Shown: piece by piece, positions 16,409 to 23,841 of the stretch | Layout of the letters: each line of letters begins with the position of its first letter | How positions within the stretch are numbered: the first letter of the stretch is position 1 | Assembly (NCBI RefSeq): GCF_022829445.1 | Contig: NZ_JAKSXY010000092.1 | Location: 95,190 to 159,189, forward strand | DNA from: Methylobacterium sp. J-068 | GTDB taxonomy: Bacteria; Pseudomonadota; Alphaproteobacteria; Rhizobiales; Beijerinckiaceae | Direction: 5' to 3' | DNA: 64,000 nt | Position numbers and translations under genes: made by a program | The notes under the pieces: generated by a model | Database searches by the model: none | Seen by the model: the letters and a program-made list of their open reading frames with translations, nothing else | Told to the model about the DNA's origin: nothing

Positions 16409-17179
16409 CTAGAACTCTGTTGGCTTGATGCCGGCCTTCTCCAGCCGCTGCTCAAGCTCGGCCGGCAGGGCCTGCACCGCCTGGCGCACCGGCATCTGCA
16501 GCACCGGGTCGAGGGCGCGCATCGTCGAGTACAATCCCGCCGCGGCGGCTCCGTTGAGGAGCGGAGCAAGAACGAATAGCCAGAGCTGCCCCACGGCGTC
16601 CCAGCCGGCGAACAGGGCCGGGCCGATGCTCCGGGCCGGGTTGACCGAGGTGTTGGTCACCGGAATCGAGACGAGATGGATCACCACCAGGACGACGCCG
16701 ATGGCGAGGCCGGCGAAACCCACCGGCGCCTTCAGGTCGGTCGCCCCGAGTATGGTGAGGACGAGGAGCGCCGTCATCACGAACTCGACGATGAACGCCG
16801 CCGTCACGTTGTAGTGGCCCGGCGAGCGCGCGTCGTAGCCGTTCGAGGCGAAGCCCGAGGCGACGTCGAAGCCGGGATGCCCCTGCGCGACGACGTAGAG
16901 GACGTAGGCTGCGACGACGGCACCGAGGACCTGGGCGGCCATGTAGCCGGGCAGGCGCGCCGCATTGAACTTCCGGCTCAGGGTCAGGCCCAGCGTGACC
17001 GCGGGATTGAGGTGGCAGCCGGAGATAGGACCCAGAGCGTAGATCATCGCCATCAGGACGAAGCCGAAGGACAGCGCGACACCGGCATAGCCGATGTGGT
17101 CCGCCGCAAGGACCGCGCTGCCGCAGCCGCAGAACACCAGGACGAAGGTGCCGATGAACTCGGCGAGGTAGGGACGCAT
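16409..17179 (-). CDS. aqpZ: Aquaporin Z-type water channel
   Basis: The 256-residue MIP-family protein has six membrane helices and two half-helix NPA boxes, one in SGCHLNPAVTLG and one in TNTSVNPARSIGPALF. The selectivity region has the small/His residues of water-specific AqpZ rather than the GlpF pattern. The C-terminal extension of about 30 residues (LPAELEQRLEKAGIKPTEF) is amphipathic and not part of the channel. The start ATG overlaps the stop of the upstream DUF3618 gene by one base, so it is the last gene of a coupled stress operon running from 18381. Function: osmotic water flux. Confidence 0.93.
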   Translation of the reverse strand: MRPYLAEFIGTFVLVFCGCGSAVLAADHIGYAGVALSFGFVLMAMIYALGPISGCHLNPAVTLGLTLSRKFNAARLPGYMAAQVLGAVVAAYVLYVVAQGHPGFDVASGFASNGYDARSPGHYNVTAAFIVEFVMTALLVLTILGATDLKAPVGFAGLAIGVVLVVIHLVSIPVTNTSVNPARSIGPALFAGWDAVGQLWLFVLAPLLNGAAAAGLYSTMRALDPVLQMPVRQAVQALPAELEQRLEKAGIKPTEF

Positions 17180-17535
17180 CAGCGGGGGTCCTTCGGGAGG
17201 GTGATGCCGGAGGCCAAGGTGGAAGTGATCGCCGTCGCCGCGTACCGGTCGGGATCGCGCACGGCGCGGTAGGTCGCCGGCCCACGCGGCTCCTTGCCCT
17301 TGAGCAGCATCGTGGCACCGAGGCACATCAGCAGCACCGGCACCGGGTTGCGCCGCACCGCCTCCAGCGCCCCGTCGTAGAGGCCGGCCCCGGTCGCGTC
17401 GCGCCGGACGGTGCCGAGCACGTCCTCGACGATCCCGGTGGGGGTGAGGCGCTGGGTAAGCCTGTCCAGCGTCCGGTCCAGGCGGACACGGCTCGCTTGG
17501 ATCTCAAGCTCCAAGCCATCTGCGTCACTCGTCAT
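17179..17535 (-). CDS. DUF3618 membrane-associated protein
   Basis: The 118-residue protein has the DUF3618 pattern: an N-terminal amphipathic helix with EIQASRVRLDRTLDRLTQRLTPTGIVEDVL, then NPVPVLLMCLGATMLLKG as a single hydrophobic helix. It is encoded between the holin-like gene (11-base overlap upstream) and aqpZ (1-base overlap downstream). This order is common in Hyphomicrobiales stress loci. Role unknown; probably works at the membrane with the holin-like partner. Confidence 0.88.
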   Translation of the reverse strand: MTSDADGLELEIQASRVRLDRTLDRLTQRLTPTGIVEDVLGTVRRDATGAGLYDGALEAVRRNPVPVLLMCLGATMLLKGKEPRGPATYRAVRDPDRYAATAITSTLASGITLPKDPR

Positions 17536-17938
17536 GCGTCACGCGCTCCTTGATGACGACGGCATCCTGCCGGAGCTGCCGGCCCGTCCGGGTCGGTATG
17601 AGTCCGTCGACCGAGAACCGGCTCCTGGCGGTGAGCGCCAGGACGATGCCGATGACGAGGAAGGGGGTGCCAACGATCAGGGCGGCGAGCGCCTCCGAGC
17701 CGACGACGGTGGCGAGCCACTTCACCAGGGCGTCGACCAAGACCAGGAAGCCGACGACGGCGAACACAGCTGCGGCGGCCATCGCCGCGAGGCCGACGAT
17801 CAGGCGGCGCAGGTTGTCGGCCATCTCCTGACGGAACAGGGCAATCTCGCCCCGCAGGATATCACCGGCACCGCGGAGTGCCTCGGCCATCAGACCCTGG
17901 AGCCCTCCGGAGGGCGGGGGTGGGGGAACGGCGCTCAC
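17525..17938 (-). CDS. Phage-holin-family (holin X-like) membrane protein
   Basis: The 137-residue protein has an amphipathic lead (GLMAEALRGAGDILRGEIALFRQEM), then two hydrophobic helices at about 46-75 and 82-102, and a basic tail. This is the pattern of the putative Actinobacteriophage holin X / holin-like family. In alphaproteobacteria it is chromosomal, forms an operon with DUF3618 and nutrient-deprivation-type proteins, and is not a lysis gene. It overlaps its upstream neighbour by four bases (ATGA). Confidence 0.87.
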   Translation of the reverse strand: MSAVPPPPPSGGLQGLMAEALRGAGDILRGEIALFRQEMADNLRRLIVGLAAMAAAAVFAVVGFLVLVDALVKWLATVVGSEALAALIVGTPFLVIGIVLALTARSRFSVDGLIPTRTGRQLRQDAVVIKERVTHDE

Positions 17939-18381
17939 GGATACCCGCCCCAGGCCTGCCTGGGCTCACCAGGGGACTTGGGGGCATCGCCGTTCCCGGA
18001 CCGCAGGAGGTGGAAAGTGCTATACCCGAGCGCACTGGCCACCAAGGCCGTCGCCAGCGGGTTGCCTCGCGCCACCGCTTCGGCATCGCGAAGGAGTTCG
18101 CGCAAGCCACGGCGTGCGACGTGGTTCGAGAGCGCGTCGAGGTTGTCGGCGACCGTGTGGACGAAGGGCTTTGCCCGCGCCTGCCCGTCGAGCTTGCCGC
18201 CGCCCGAACGCAACGCGCGGGCAAGTTCGGACAGGAAGCCGGCCGCCTCGGTCCTGCGCCGGTCGGCATAGCCGCTCGCCTGATCACGCACGGCGTCTGC
18301 TAGGCCCGCCGGCGAGCGCACCGCCTGCATAGGGCCGTCGACGGCGGGTGATAGTCCCGCAGATCGGGTCGGATCGTTCAT
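17935..18381 (-). CDS. Nutrient-deprivation-induced-type membrane protein
   Basis: The 148-residue protein is mostly hydrophilic helix (ADAVRDQASGYADRRRTEAAGFLSELARALR, then TVADNLDALSNHVARRGLRELLRDAEAVARGNPLA) with a short hydrophobic C-terminal helix (TALVASALGYSTFHLL). This resembles proteins annotated as nutrient-deprivation-induced in rhizobia. It leads the coupled chain holin-like, DUF3618, aqpZ. A GGAGC ribosome site lies before the ATG. Function unknown; induction under stress inferred from its family. Confidence 0.75.
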   Translation of the reverse strand: MNDPTRSAGLSPAVDGPMQAVRSPAGLADAVRDQASGYADRRRTEAAGFLSELARALRSGGGKLDGQARAKPFVHTVADNLDALSNHVARRGLRELLRDAEAVARGNPLATALVASALGYSTFHLLRSGNGDAPKSPGEPRQAWGGYP

Positions 18382-18427
18382 GGTGCTGCTCCGGACCTGC
18401 GGGACGATGTTGGAATGGGGGACCGAC

Positions 18428-18790
18428 CTAGCGGCGACCGTGGACGACCATCGCGAGGAGGTAGCCGAGTGCGCCCGCCATCGCCGCCATCATCAGCGGA
18501 GACTCCTTGGCGTAGCTCGTCACCGTGTCGGCGCCCTGGCGGTAGGCGCGCCCGGCGTCGGGGAAGGCATCGCGACCCTGCTTCAGCGCGCCCTGTGCAA
18601 GATCACCGGCCTGGTCGGCCACGTCGCGCACGGCGTCCTTGGCCTGCCCGTACAGGTTCTCGACGTTGCCCTTGGCCTCATTGGCGGCGCCCTTGGCCTT
18701 GGTCTCGCGGTCGCCGGTCACGTCGCCGACGGCGCCCTGGACCTTGCCGCCGAACTCCTTCGCGGCACCGGTGATGCGGTTCTCGTCCAT
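18428..18790 (-). CDS. CsbD-family stress protein
   Basis: The 120-residue protein has one CsbD domain (MDENRITGAAKEFGGKVQG, GDRETKAKGAANEAKGN, YGQAKDAVRDVADQ) and a C-terminal hydrophobic helix ending MVVHGRR. Its first 60 residues are nearly identical to those at 14309-14845, showing recent duplication. The ribosome site AGGAGA is well placed. It probably has the same regulation as its paralogue; no promoter motif could be assigned. Confidence 0.92.
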   Translation of the reverse strand: MDENRITGAAKEFGGKVQGAVGDVTGDRETKAKGAANEAKGNVENLYGQAKDAVRDVADQAGDLAQGALKQGRDAFPDAGRAYRQGADTVTSYAKESPLMMAAMAGALGYLLAMVVHGRR

Positions 18791-18810
18791 GGGTTTTCTC
18801 CTGAATGGGG

Positions 18811-18837
18811 CCGGACGCGCGGGATGCGCGTCCGGCG
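18811..18837. terminator. Perfect 11-base hairpin
   Basis: GCCGGACGCGC and GCGCGTCCGGC are separated by five bases. It lies between the stop of the small His/Lys-rich gene and the start of the CsbD gene, in position to end the former transcript. No U run follows. Confidence 0.5.
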
Positions 18838-18853
18838 GTGGGGTGAAGGTCGT

Positions 18854-19045
18854 TTACTTCTTGGCGCTCTTGCCGTGGGCCTTGGTCGAGCTCTCGTGCG
18901 CCTTCTCGGAGTGGCCGTGGGCCTCCTTGGAGTGCTTGGCGGCCTTCTCCTCGTCGCCCTTCTCGTGATGCTCGGCGGCGGTCTTGTGCGACTTGGCGGC
19001 GGCCTCGTGGTGCTTGGCGGCCTCGTCGTGCGCGGTCTTGGCCAT
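18854..19045 (-). CDS. 63-residue His/Lys/Glu/Ala repeat miniprotein
   Basis: The protein is built almost wholly from Ala, Lys, His, Glu and Ser in short helical repeats such as AAKHHEAAAKSHKTAAEHHEK and KHSKEAHGHSEKAHE. There is no hydrophobic core and no signal peptide. It should be a single amphipathic or disordered helix with heavy metal- or anion-binding potential. The ribosome site GAGGAA precedes the ATG. Similar short proteins occur in stress loci of Methylobacterium; the function is not known. It could chelate metal, protect membranes or bind nucleic acid. Confidence 0.75.
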   Translation of the reverse strand: MAKTAHDEAAKHHEAAAKSHKTAAEHHEKGDEEKAAKHSKEAHGHSEKAHESSTKAHGKSAKK

Positions 19046-19157
19046 GGTGGTGTTCCTCGTGCGGCACCGTCACGGTGCTCGTTGCGGTCGTGTCGACCGG
19101 CGCGTCCGGGCGGGACGGATCCCGACCGGCGTGCGGGATGTCCTCAGGCGCGCCGCC

Positions 19158-19622
19158 TCAGAGGGCGGGCAGCCTGCCGTCGGGGGTGTAGCGGTCCACC
19201 GCCGAGGGAAGCTCCCGGGAGAGCCTGGAAAGCAGTTCGTCGTGCGACAGCCCGGTCTGCCGGGACAGGGCGTCCATGACGTCGGGACCGATGGCCTGGC
19301 GCAGCTGGGGCGGGGCGATCTCGTGGTTGGGACCGTGGTTCACCCAGGAATCGGCGGCCGCGCCGTGGCCGTTCTGCCGGAAGCGCTCGACCAGCTGACC
19401 CAGCCCCCCGCCGAGCACGTTGCTGACGCCGGCCCCGCCGAGCGCACCGCCGATGTTGCCGAGCAGGCCCCCGAGGCCGGCCTGGCCGGGCGCGGCCGCG
19501 GACCCCGCTCCGGGGGCGGGATGACCGCCGCCGAGCATCTCGGCGATCTTGTCCTTGTTCTGGAACCCGGCCACGGCAAGCAGGCCGAGCAGGGCGGTCA
19601 TGGAAGGGAAGCCGTCACTCAT
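19158..19622 (-). CDS. YidB-family (DUF937) protein
   Basis: The 154-residue protein has a Gly-rich middle ([33 protein letters not shown]) followed by the YidB C-terminal signature: [59 protein letters not shown]. The family is widespread and soluble with unknown function, and is often near stress genes. AGGAG lies before the ATG. Confidence 0.9.
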   Translation of the reverse strand: MSDGFPSMTALLGLLAVAGFQNKDKIAEMLGGGHPAPGAGSAAAPGQAGLGGLLGNIGGALGGAGVSNVLGGGLGQLVERFRQNGHGAAADSWVNHGPNHEIAPPQLRQAIGPDVMDALSRQTGLSHDELLSRLSRELPSAVDRYTPDGRLPAL

Positions 19623-19673
19623 CGCGTGTCTCCTGTCGCCGTCGATGCCGTCCGCTGCGCCCCAAGGTCGGGC

Positions 19674-20222
19674 CTAGCCGGTCGTCGGGTTGGTCGGGTT
19701 GTCGTCGGTCGGTCCGAGCCTCTCGGTCTCCGGACGGTCGTCGGTCGGAACCTCTTCCAGGGCCATGTCGGGGGGCGTCGTGCCGCGAGCCGGCATCGGG
19801 TCCGTCGAAGCATCGGCGGGAGGCTTTGGCGACTCTCCGGTATCCGCAAGGTTGAAGTCGTACCCTTGCGAGCCGACCTCGGTGGCCTGGATGGTTAGGA
19901 CCTTGCAGCCGTGGACCGACCCGTGGGGACCGTGCACGATCCCGGCCGCGTGCGTGAGGTACGTTCCGGGACCGAGGCTACGGCCGGCGTCGACGAGGTC
20001 GCCCTCCAGCACGTAGTGGGCTTCCGCCCCGTTCCTGTGGAAGTGCGCCGGGATGTCGGCGCCCGGCTTGATGTGGATGATCGTGGCGACCACGCCGCGC
20101 GCGGCGTCCATGTTGAGCAACTGGGCCTCGATGCCGTCCGGCGTCGCTCCAGGCAGCTTGATGCCGGACGTCTCGATCTCGTCGGCCACGGCGATCAGCG
20201 AACCGTCGGCTGCCTGCGTCAT
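19674..20222 (-). CDS. Cupin-domain protein with acidic Pro/Thr tail
   Basis: The 182-residue protein has a cupin barrel over about 35-125. Metal-site motif 1 reads IPAHFHRNGAEAHYVLEG, and motif 2 lies around GTYLTHAAGIVHGPHGSVHG. The last 50 residues are rich in Pro, Thr, Asp and Glu and likely disordered. A small-molecule binding or sensing role is probable; no substrate can be named. The ribosome site GAGGA precedes the ATG. It sits alone in the stress island. Confidence 0.85.
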   Translation of the reverse strand: MTQAADGSLIAVADEIETSGIKLPGATPDGIEAQLLNMDAARGVVATIIHIKPGADIPAHFHRNGAEAHYVLEGDLVDAGRSLGPGTYLTHAAGIVHGPHGSVHGCKVLTIQATEVGSQGYDFNLADTGESPKPPADASTDPMPARGTTPPDMALEEVPTDDRPETERLGPTDDNPTNPTTG

Positions 20223-20259
20223 CGGGAATGATCCTCGTTTGGCTCGGTGCGTGTGTGCG

Positions 20260-20550
20260 TCATCGGGGGCGTCGGCTCTCGGCCTGCTGTGACCAACCCT
20301 CCTCGGAGGACTCCTGCATCCCGTAACGGGCGATAGCCGAACGGCAGCCGTCGGAGACCTGCGCTATCCTGGCTCGGAAGCATGCCTCGACATGGTCGGC
20401 GTTCGGATCGATGCCGGCGCAGAGCCTGCGGTAGTCGCCGGTGCAGGCCAACCTAAGCGTCTCAACCGAGGCGCCGAGGTCCCTGGCCCGGGCCGCCGCG
20501 GGCGGTAGGGCGACCAGCGCGGTCAGCACCAGGATGCGAGATCGGATCAT
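20260..20550 (-). CDS. Secreted cysteine-rich repeat protein
   Basis: The 96-residue protein has a signal peptide (IRSRILVLTALVALPPAAARA) and one cysteine-rich repeat: Cys in LACTGDYRRLCAGI and in EACFRARIAQVSDGCRSAI. This spacing matches the bacterial periplasmic cysteine-rich repeat family, also seen in eukaryotic Golgi glycoprotein 1. The ATG at 20550 is chosen because the signal peptide starts there; an ATG at 20577 adds nine polar residues. No strong ribosome site. Role unknown. Confidence 0.75.
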   Translation of the reverse strand: MIRSRILVLTALVALPPAAARARDLGASVETLRLACTGDYRRLCAGIDPNADHVEACFRARIAQVSDGCRSAIARYGMQESSEEGWSQQAESRRPR

Positions 20551-20628
20551 GACGCTGGCATCCGATGGCGGGCGCATGCATTTGCACCGGGATGGGGACG
20601 GCCGATGGGCCGCCCCCGACAGCGAGGT

Positions 20629-21513
20629 TCAGAGCGGCTTGCGCGGGACGGTTCCGTTCGTCGTGTCGGTCGTGCCGGTACGCTCGACGTTGCCGCGCTC
20701 GTCGGTGACCTCGACCTCGGTATGGCGCACTTTGTCGGTCACGGTCTCGACGCGCTGCGTCGCGTCCTTGCGGATGCCGACCTCGCCGACGACGCGGGCC
20801 TCCTTCGAGACCACAGCCTGCTCGCGCATCTCGGTGGCCTCGATGACCTTGTCCTCGAACAGGGCCATGTCACCCGGGGTCACCGCCCGGTCGACCACGC
20901 GGCGATCGACGTGCACGGTCTCGTCCCGCAGGGTGACGTTCTCGCTGACGTCCTTCTCGACCGCGTAGGAGCGGACGCGGACCCGGCCGCTGTCGACCAT
21001 GCGCTTACCGACGTTGAGCCGCTCCTCGACCACCGGGATGTAGTCGGTGCCCTGGGCGGTCCCCTGAGCCGCGACGGCCTCGGTGGAACCGGCCGCACGC
21101 AGACCGGTCGTGGCGGTCGTCGACGCGGGAGCAACGGCCGCGACCGGCGCGCCTGCAGCCTGTCCGGTCCAACCCTCCTTGCGCCACGACGCCTCGCGCT
21201 CGTCCATGTCGACGGAGCCGTGCTCTTCCATGATGTCGTAGGTCCGCTCGGCGTACCCGTCCTCGACGGTCGCGCTGAGCATGGTGCCCCCGCGATTGAG
21301 GCCCTCGGCGTGGGCGTGGCGGTCGTCCTCCGGCATGAAGAACTCCTTCAGCGAGCCCCACATGCCGCCCTCGTGGGTGGCGGCCGTCGTACCGGTCTGG
21401 CTGCCGGACAAGATTCTGATGCCGGCCTCGGGAATGCCGAGTGCGACGAGCTTGGCCTGCGCGGCGGTGGCCTCGGGGTAGGTGTCGTACATTGCGGTGA
21501 TGGTCTGGGTCAT
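20629..21513 (-). CDS. General-stress-17M/DUF2382 (YsnF-type) protein
   Basis: The 294-residue protein has an N-terminal domain typical of general stress protein 17M-like proteins (MTQTITAMYDTYPEATAAQAKLVALGI, then RILSGS). The C-terminal DUF2382 (YsnF/AvaK) domain contains VVEERLNVGKRMVDSGRVRVRSYAVEKDV and VHVDRRVVDR. DUF2382 proteins belong to stress regulons; the biochemical role is unknown. The start ATG overlaps the stop of the upstream DUF2382 gene (ATGA), so the two are coupled and probably interact. Confidence 0.88.
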   Translation of the reverse strand: MTQTITAMYDTYPEATAAQAKLVALGIPEAGIRILSGSQTGTTAATHEGGMWGSLKEFFMPEDDRHAHAEGLNRGGTMLSATVEDGYAERTYDIMEEHGSVDMDEREASWRKEGWTGQAAGAPVAAVAPASTTATTGLRAAGSTEAVAAQGTAQGTDYIPVVEERLNVGKRMVDSGRVRVRSYAVEKDVSENVTLRDETVHVDRRVVDRAVTPGDMALFEDKVIEATEMREQAVVSKEARVVGEVGIRKDATQRVETVTDKVRHTEVEVTDERGNVERTGTTDTTNGTVPRKPL

Positions 21514-22007
21514 GAGTCGATGTCCGGCTGTGGCGTTGGGATCAGGGCCGTGACGGTCCCCTCGGGGGACACGCGTTCGATCACGGCGTGCTGTCTGCGC
21601 AGCGTCACCGGCATCTCGACGTCCTCGCCCGCCGTGGTCTGGCGGACATGCACCTCCTCCCGCAGGACGAGGCGCTTCTCGACGACGAGGATCTCTTCCA
21701 GGACCGGGATGATCGTCACCCCGTTCGCCTCGCGGACCACCGGGGGCACTTCGCCCTCGGCCAGGGTCCGGTTGATGGCCACCCGGGTGACCCCGACCAT
21801 GTCGCTGCGCAGGGTCTCGCGCAGGACTTGGTCGACGGTCTCGGTTCGGGTCGAGACCCGCACGCGCCCGGTCTCCACCGCCCGCCTGTCGATGCGGGCG
21901 TTCTCGGCGATCAGCGGGAGGACCGCCTCCTCGCCGATGGCGACCTCCGCTGCCTGCTGGTCCCGCGTCCCCAAGGGATGCGGCTCGGTGGCGGCGGGGT
22001 CGCCCAC
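21510..22007 (-). CDS. DUF2382-domain protein
   Basis: The 165-residue protein consists of two diverged DUF2382-like beta units (AENARIDRRAVETGRVRVSTRTETVDQVL and VTIIPVLEEILVVEKRLVLREEVHVRQ). It has no signal peptide or membrane segment. It is flanked by a PhnA-like membrane gene, whose stop lies 2 bases before its start, and by a second DUF2382 gene overlapping its stop. It is thus the middle of a three-gene stress operon. Confidence 0.87.
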   Translation of the reverse strand: MGDPAATEPHPLGTRDQQAAEVAIGEEAVLPLIAENARIDRRAVETGRVRVSTRTETVDQVLRETLRSDMVGVTRVAINRTLAEGEVPPVVREANGVTIIPVLEEILVVEKRLVLREEVHVRQTTAGEDVEMPVTLRRQHAVIERVSPEGTVTALIPTPQPDIDS

Positions 22008-22009
22008 GA

Positions 22010-22966
22010 TCAGACCCGGCGCTGGGTCGTGACGGTGGGTGCGGTGCGGGTGAGCACCGGATCGACGGCTGCACCGCGGCCGGCGAAGAAGGCGGCGAGG
22101 GCACCGAGGATCAGTGCCAGGGCGCCGTAGAGCGCCCCCTGCGAGGCTACACGTGCCGTGGCGTCGGCCGCCTGCTTGGCCTGCTCTTTGGTCTTCGCGA
22201 CCGTGTCGTTGAACTGCTGCACGTACTGGGCGACCTGCGTCCGGGCCTGATCGACCGGGATGCCCTGCGCCTTGGCCAGTGCCTGGGCGGCCTTCTCCTG
22301 CGCGTCCTTCTGCTGGGCGGCGTCGCCGGTCACCGCGGCGCGCATGGCGCTGACGGCAGCGTTCTTGAGGGCTTCGGGATCATTGCCGGTCGTGCCGCGG
22401 ACCTGGCTCTCGATATTCGAGAACGGGTTGTCCATGCCCGGCAGCGACGGGGCCGCAGCCTGCGCAGCGGTCTTCACCGAGCCGCCGATCAGGTTGCCGG
22501 CGCCGCCGAGCGTACTCGACACCGCGCTCGACGCGCCGCTGACGATGCCTCCGACCGCCGAGGACAGCAGGTAAACGACGACCAGGGTCGAGACCGCCCA
22601 GGCGAGGAGCCCGTGGTAGGCGGTGGTGGTGTTGGCGGGCTTCCCCGAGAGGCGCCCGGCGAGCCAGCCGCCGGCGGTGGAGGCGAGGATGCCGGAGATC
22701 ACGAACCAGATCCCGGCGCCGGACGAGAGGCTGCCGGCGGTCGGGGTGCCGTTGCCGGCCGGGTCGACGGTCGACAGCCCGATGCCGAGCCCGACCATGT
22801 TCAGGATGACTTGGGCGACGAGCGCGATCACGGCGCCGGCGATCACGGCGCCCCAGGAGACGGAGTGCAGCGCCATCGTGCGCATGTCCTCGGCCGGGGT
22901 GGCCAAGCTGGTGGTCGGCAGGTCGCGGTCGTAGGCCGGACGGGTGGTGTCTGGTGTCAACGCCAT
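22010..22966 (-). CDS. PhnA-like polytopic membrane protein
   Basis: The 318-residue protein has N-terminal hydrophobic helices at about 35-60, 85-105 and 120-145, then a long Ala/Gln/Lys soluble helix (KNAAVSAMRAAVTGDAAQQKDAQEKAAQALAKAQG) and a C-terminal helix (ASQGALYGALALILGALAAFFAGRG). This layout is what databases call PhnA-like protein in Bradyrhizobium and Methylobacterium; it has no relation to phosphonate use. It is first gene of the DUF2382 operon. A membrane stress role is inferred from neighbours. Confidence 0.78.
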   Translation of the reverse strand: MALTPDTTRPAYDRDLPTTSLATPAEDMRTMALHSVSWGAVIAGAVIALVAQVILNMVGLGIGLSTVDPAGNGTPTAGSLSSGAGIWFVISGILASTAGGWLAGRLSGKPANTTTAYHGLLAWAVSTLVVVYLLSSAVGGIVSGASSAVSSTLGGAGNLIGGSVKTAAQAAAPSLPGMDNPFSNIESQVRGTTGNDPEALKNAAVSAMRAAVTGDAAQQKDAQEKAAQALAKAQGIPVDQARTQVAQYVQQFNDTVAKTKEQAKQAADATARVASQGALYGALALILGALAAFFAGRGAAVDPVLTRTAPTVTTQRRV

Positions 22967-23039
22967 CGTGGAAACTCTTTCGTCGGGAAGTGTCGGGTCG
23001 GACTTCAGCCGAGGATCGGCGGAAGCGGGTTCGGCCGGG

Positions 23040-23300
23040 TCAGAGGACCCGGCGGCGGCCCATCAGGGCGTGGTAGAGCCACAGCACGATCACGGCGCCG
23101 ACGACGGCGACGAGCAGGCTGTAGAGGTTCACCCCGGAGACGCCAGGCTGGCCGAACTGGTTGAACAGGAAGCCGCCGACGACGGCGCCGACGACGCCGA
23201 GCAGGATGTCGACGATGAGGCCCTGTCCGGTGTTGTTGACGATCTTGCTGCCGATGAAGCCGGCGATCAGGCCGAGCACGATCCAGGCGAGGAGGGACAT
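23040..23300 (-). CDS. GlsB/YeaQ/YmgE-family membrane protein
   Basis: The 86-residue, three-helix protein has the family pattern: MSLLAWIVLGLIAGFIGSKIV, then GQGLIVDILLGVVGAVVGGFLFNQFG and a last helix at about 60-80. The family is often called transglycosylase-associated and is induced by stress; the exact role is unknown. GGAG is well placed before the ATG. About 190 non-coding bases lie upstream on this strand. Confidence 0.92.
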   Translation of the reverse strand: MSLLAWIVLGLIAGFIGSKIVNNTGQGLIVDILLGVVGAVVGGFLFNQFGQPGVSGVNLYSLLVAVVGAVIVLWLYHALMGRRRVL

Positions 23301-23556
23301 GGAAGATCTCCGGGCATGCGTGGTCGGTCGGTGCCGAGGCCGCGCGGGAAGGGATGGGGTGTGGGCTACTCTCGGTCACGGCGTTCGCGATAAGGCGGCT
23401 GCCTACCGCCGAACTTGCCTGCGTTCGTCCGCTCGACGGTCGGACCCGATACGCGACAAGCGCTTCCGCGACCGCGATGTTCCGCCGATTAACATCCAAT
23501 AAAGCCGCAAGTTCACCGCGTTGGTTCGTAGCGAATATACGCGGTTTCGGTTTTCG

Positions 23557-23736
23557 TCAGTCGGCGCCGGGTTCGAGCTTCCGATCCTTGCGTCGTTTCC
23601 CCCTTGGGTTCGACGGCGTGATCCCGGGTTCGCGGCCGGGATCTCCGGTGAGCTTCTCCAGGGCGTCCCGTACCGAGGCCCTGACCTGTTCCAGGATCGG
23701 CTCGGGCTTGTCCGTCGGCTTGGGTTCGTCGGCCAT
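23557..23736 (-). CDS. Small basic hydrophilic protein
   Basis: The 59-residue protein has a central helix (PILEQVRASVRDALEKLTGDPG) and a basic tail (PSNPRGKRRKDRKLEPGAD). The ATG at 23736 follows GGAAGG at a good distance, which favours it over an upstream in-frame start at 23802. Soluble, with no known family. Could bind nucleic acid through the tail; this is a guess. Confidence 0.55.
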   Translation of the reverse strand: MADEPKPTDKPEPILEQVRASVRDALEKLTGDPGREPGITPSNPRGKRRKDRKLEPGAD

Positions 23737-23841
23737 TCGCCTTCCGGTCGACGCCCAGCCTTGCGTCGTGGTTGAAGATAGCCCTGGTCCCGTCGGGTGC
23801 AAATCGTCGGAACGTACCTGTTCAGATGTTTTATGTACTGG

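Noticed and set aside
17525..17938. Holin-like gene as evidence of a prophage at 17-18 kb
   Set aside because: It sits in a chromosomal stress operon with DUF3618 and aquaporin genes, a layout common in Hyphomicrobiales, with no other phage gene nearby.
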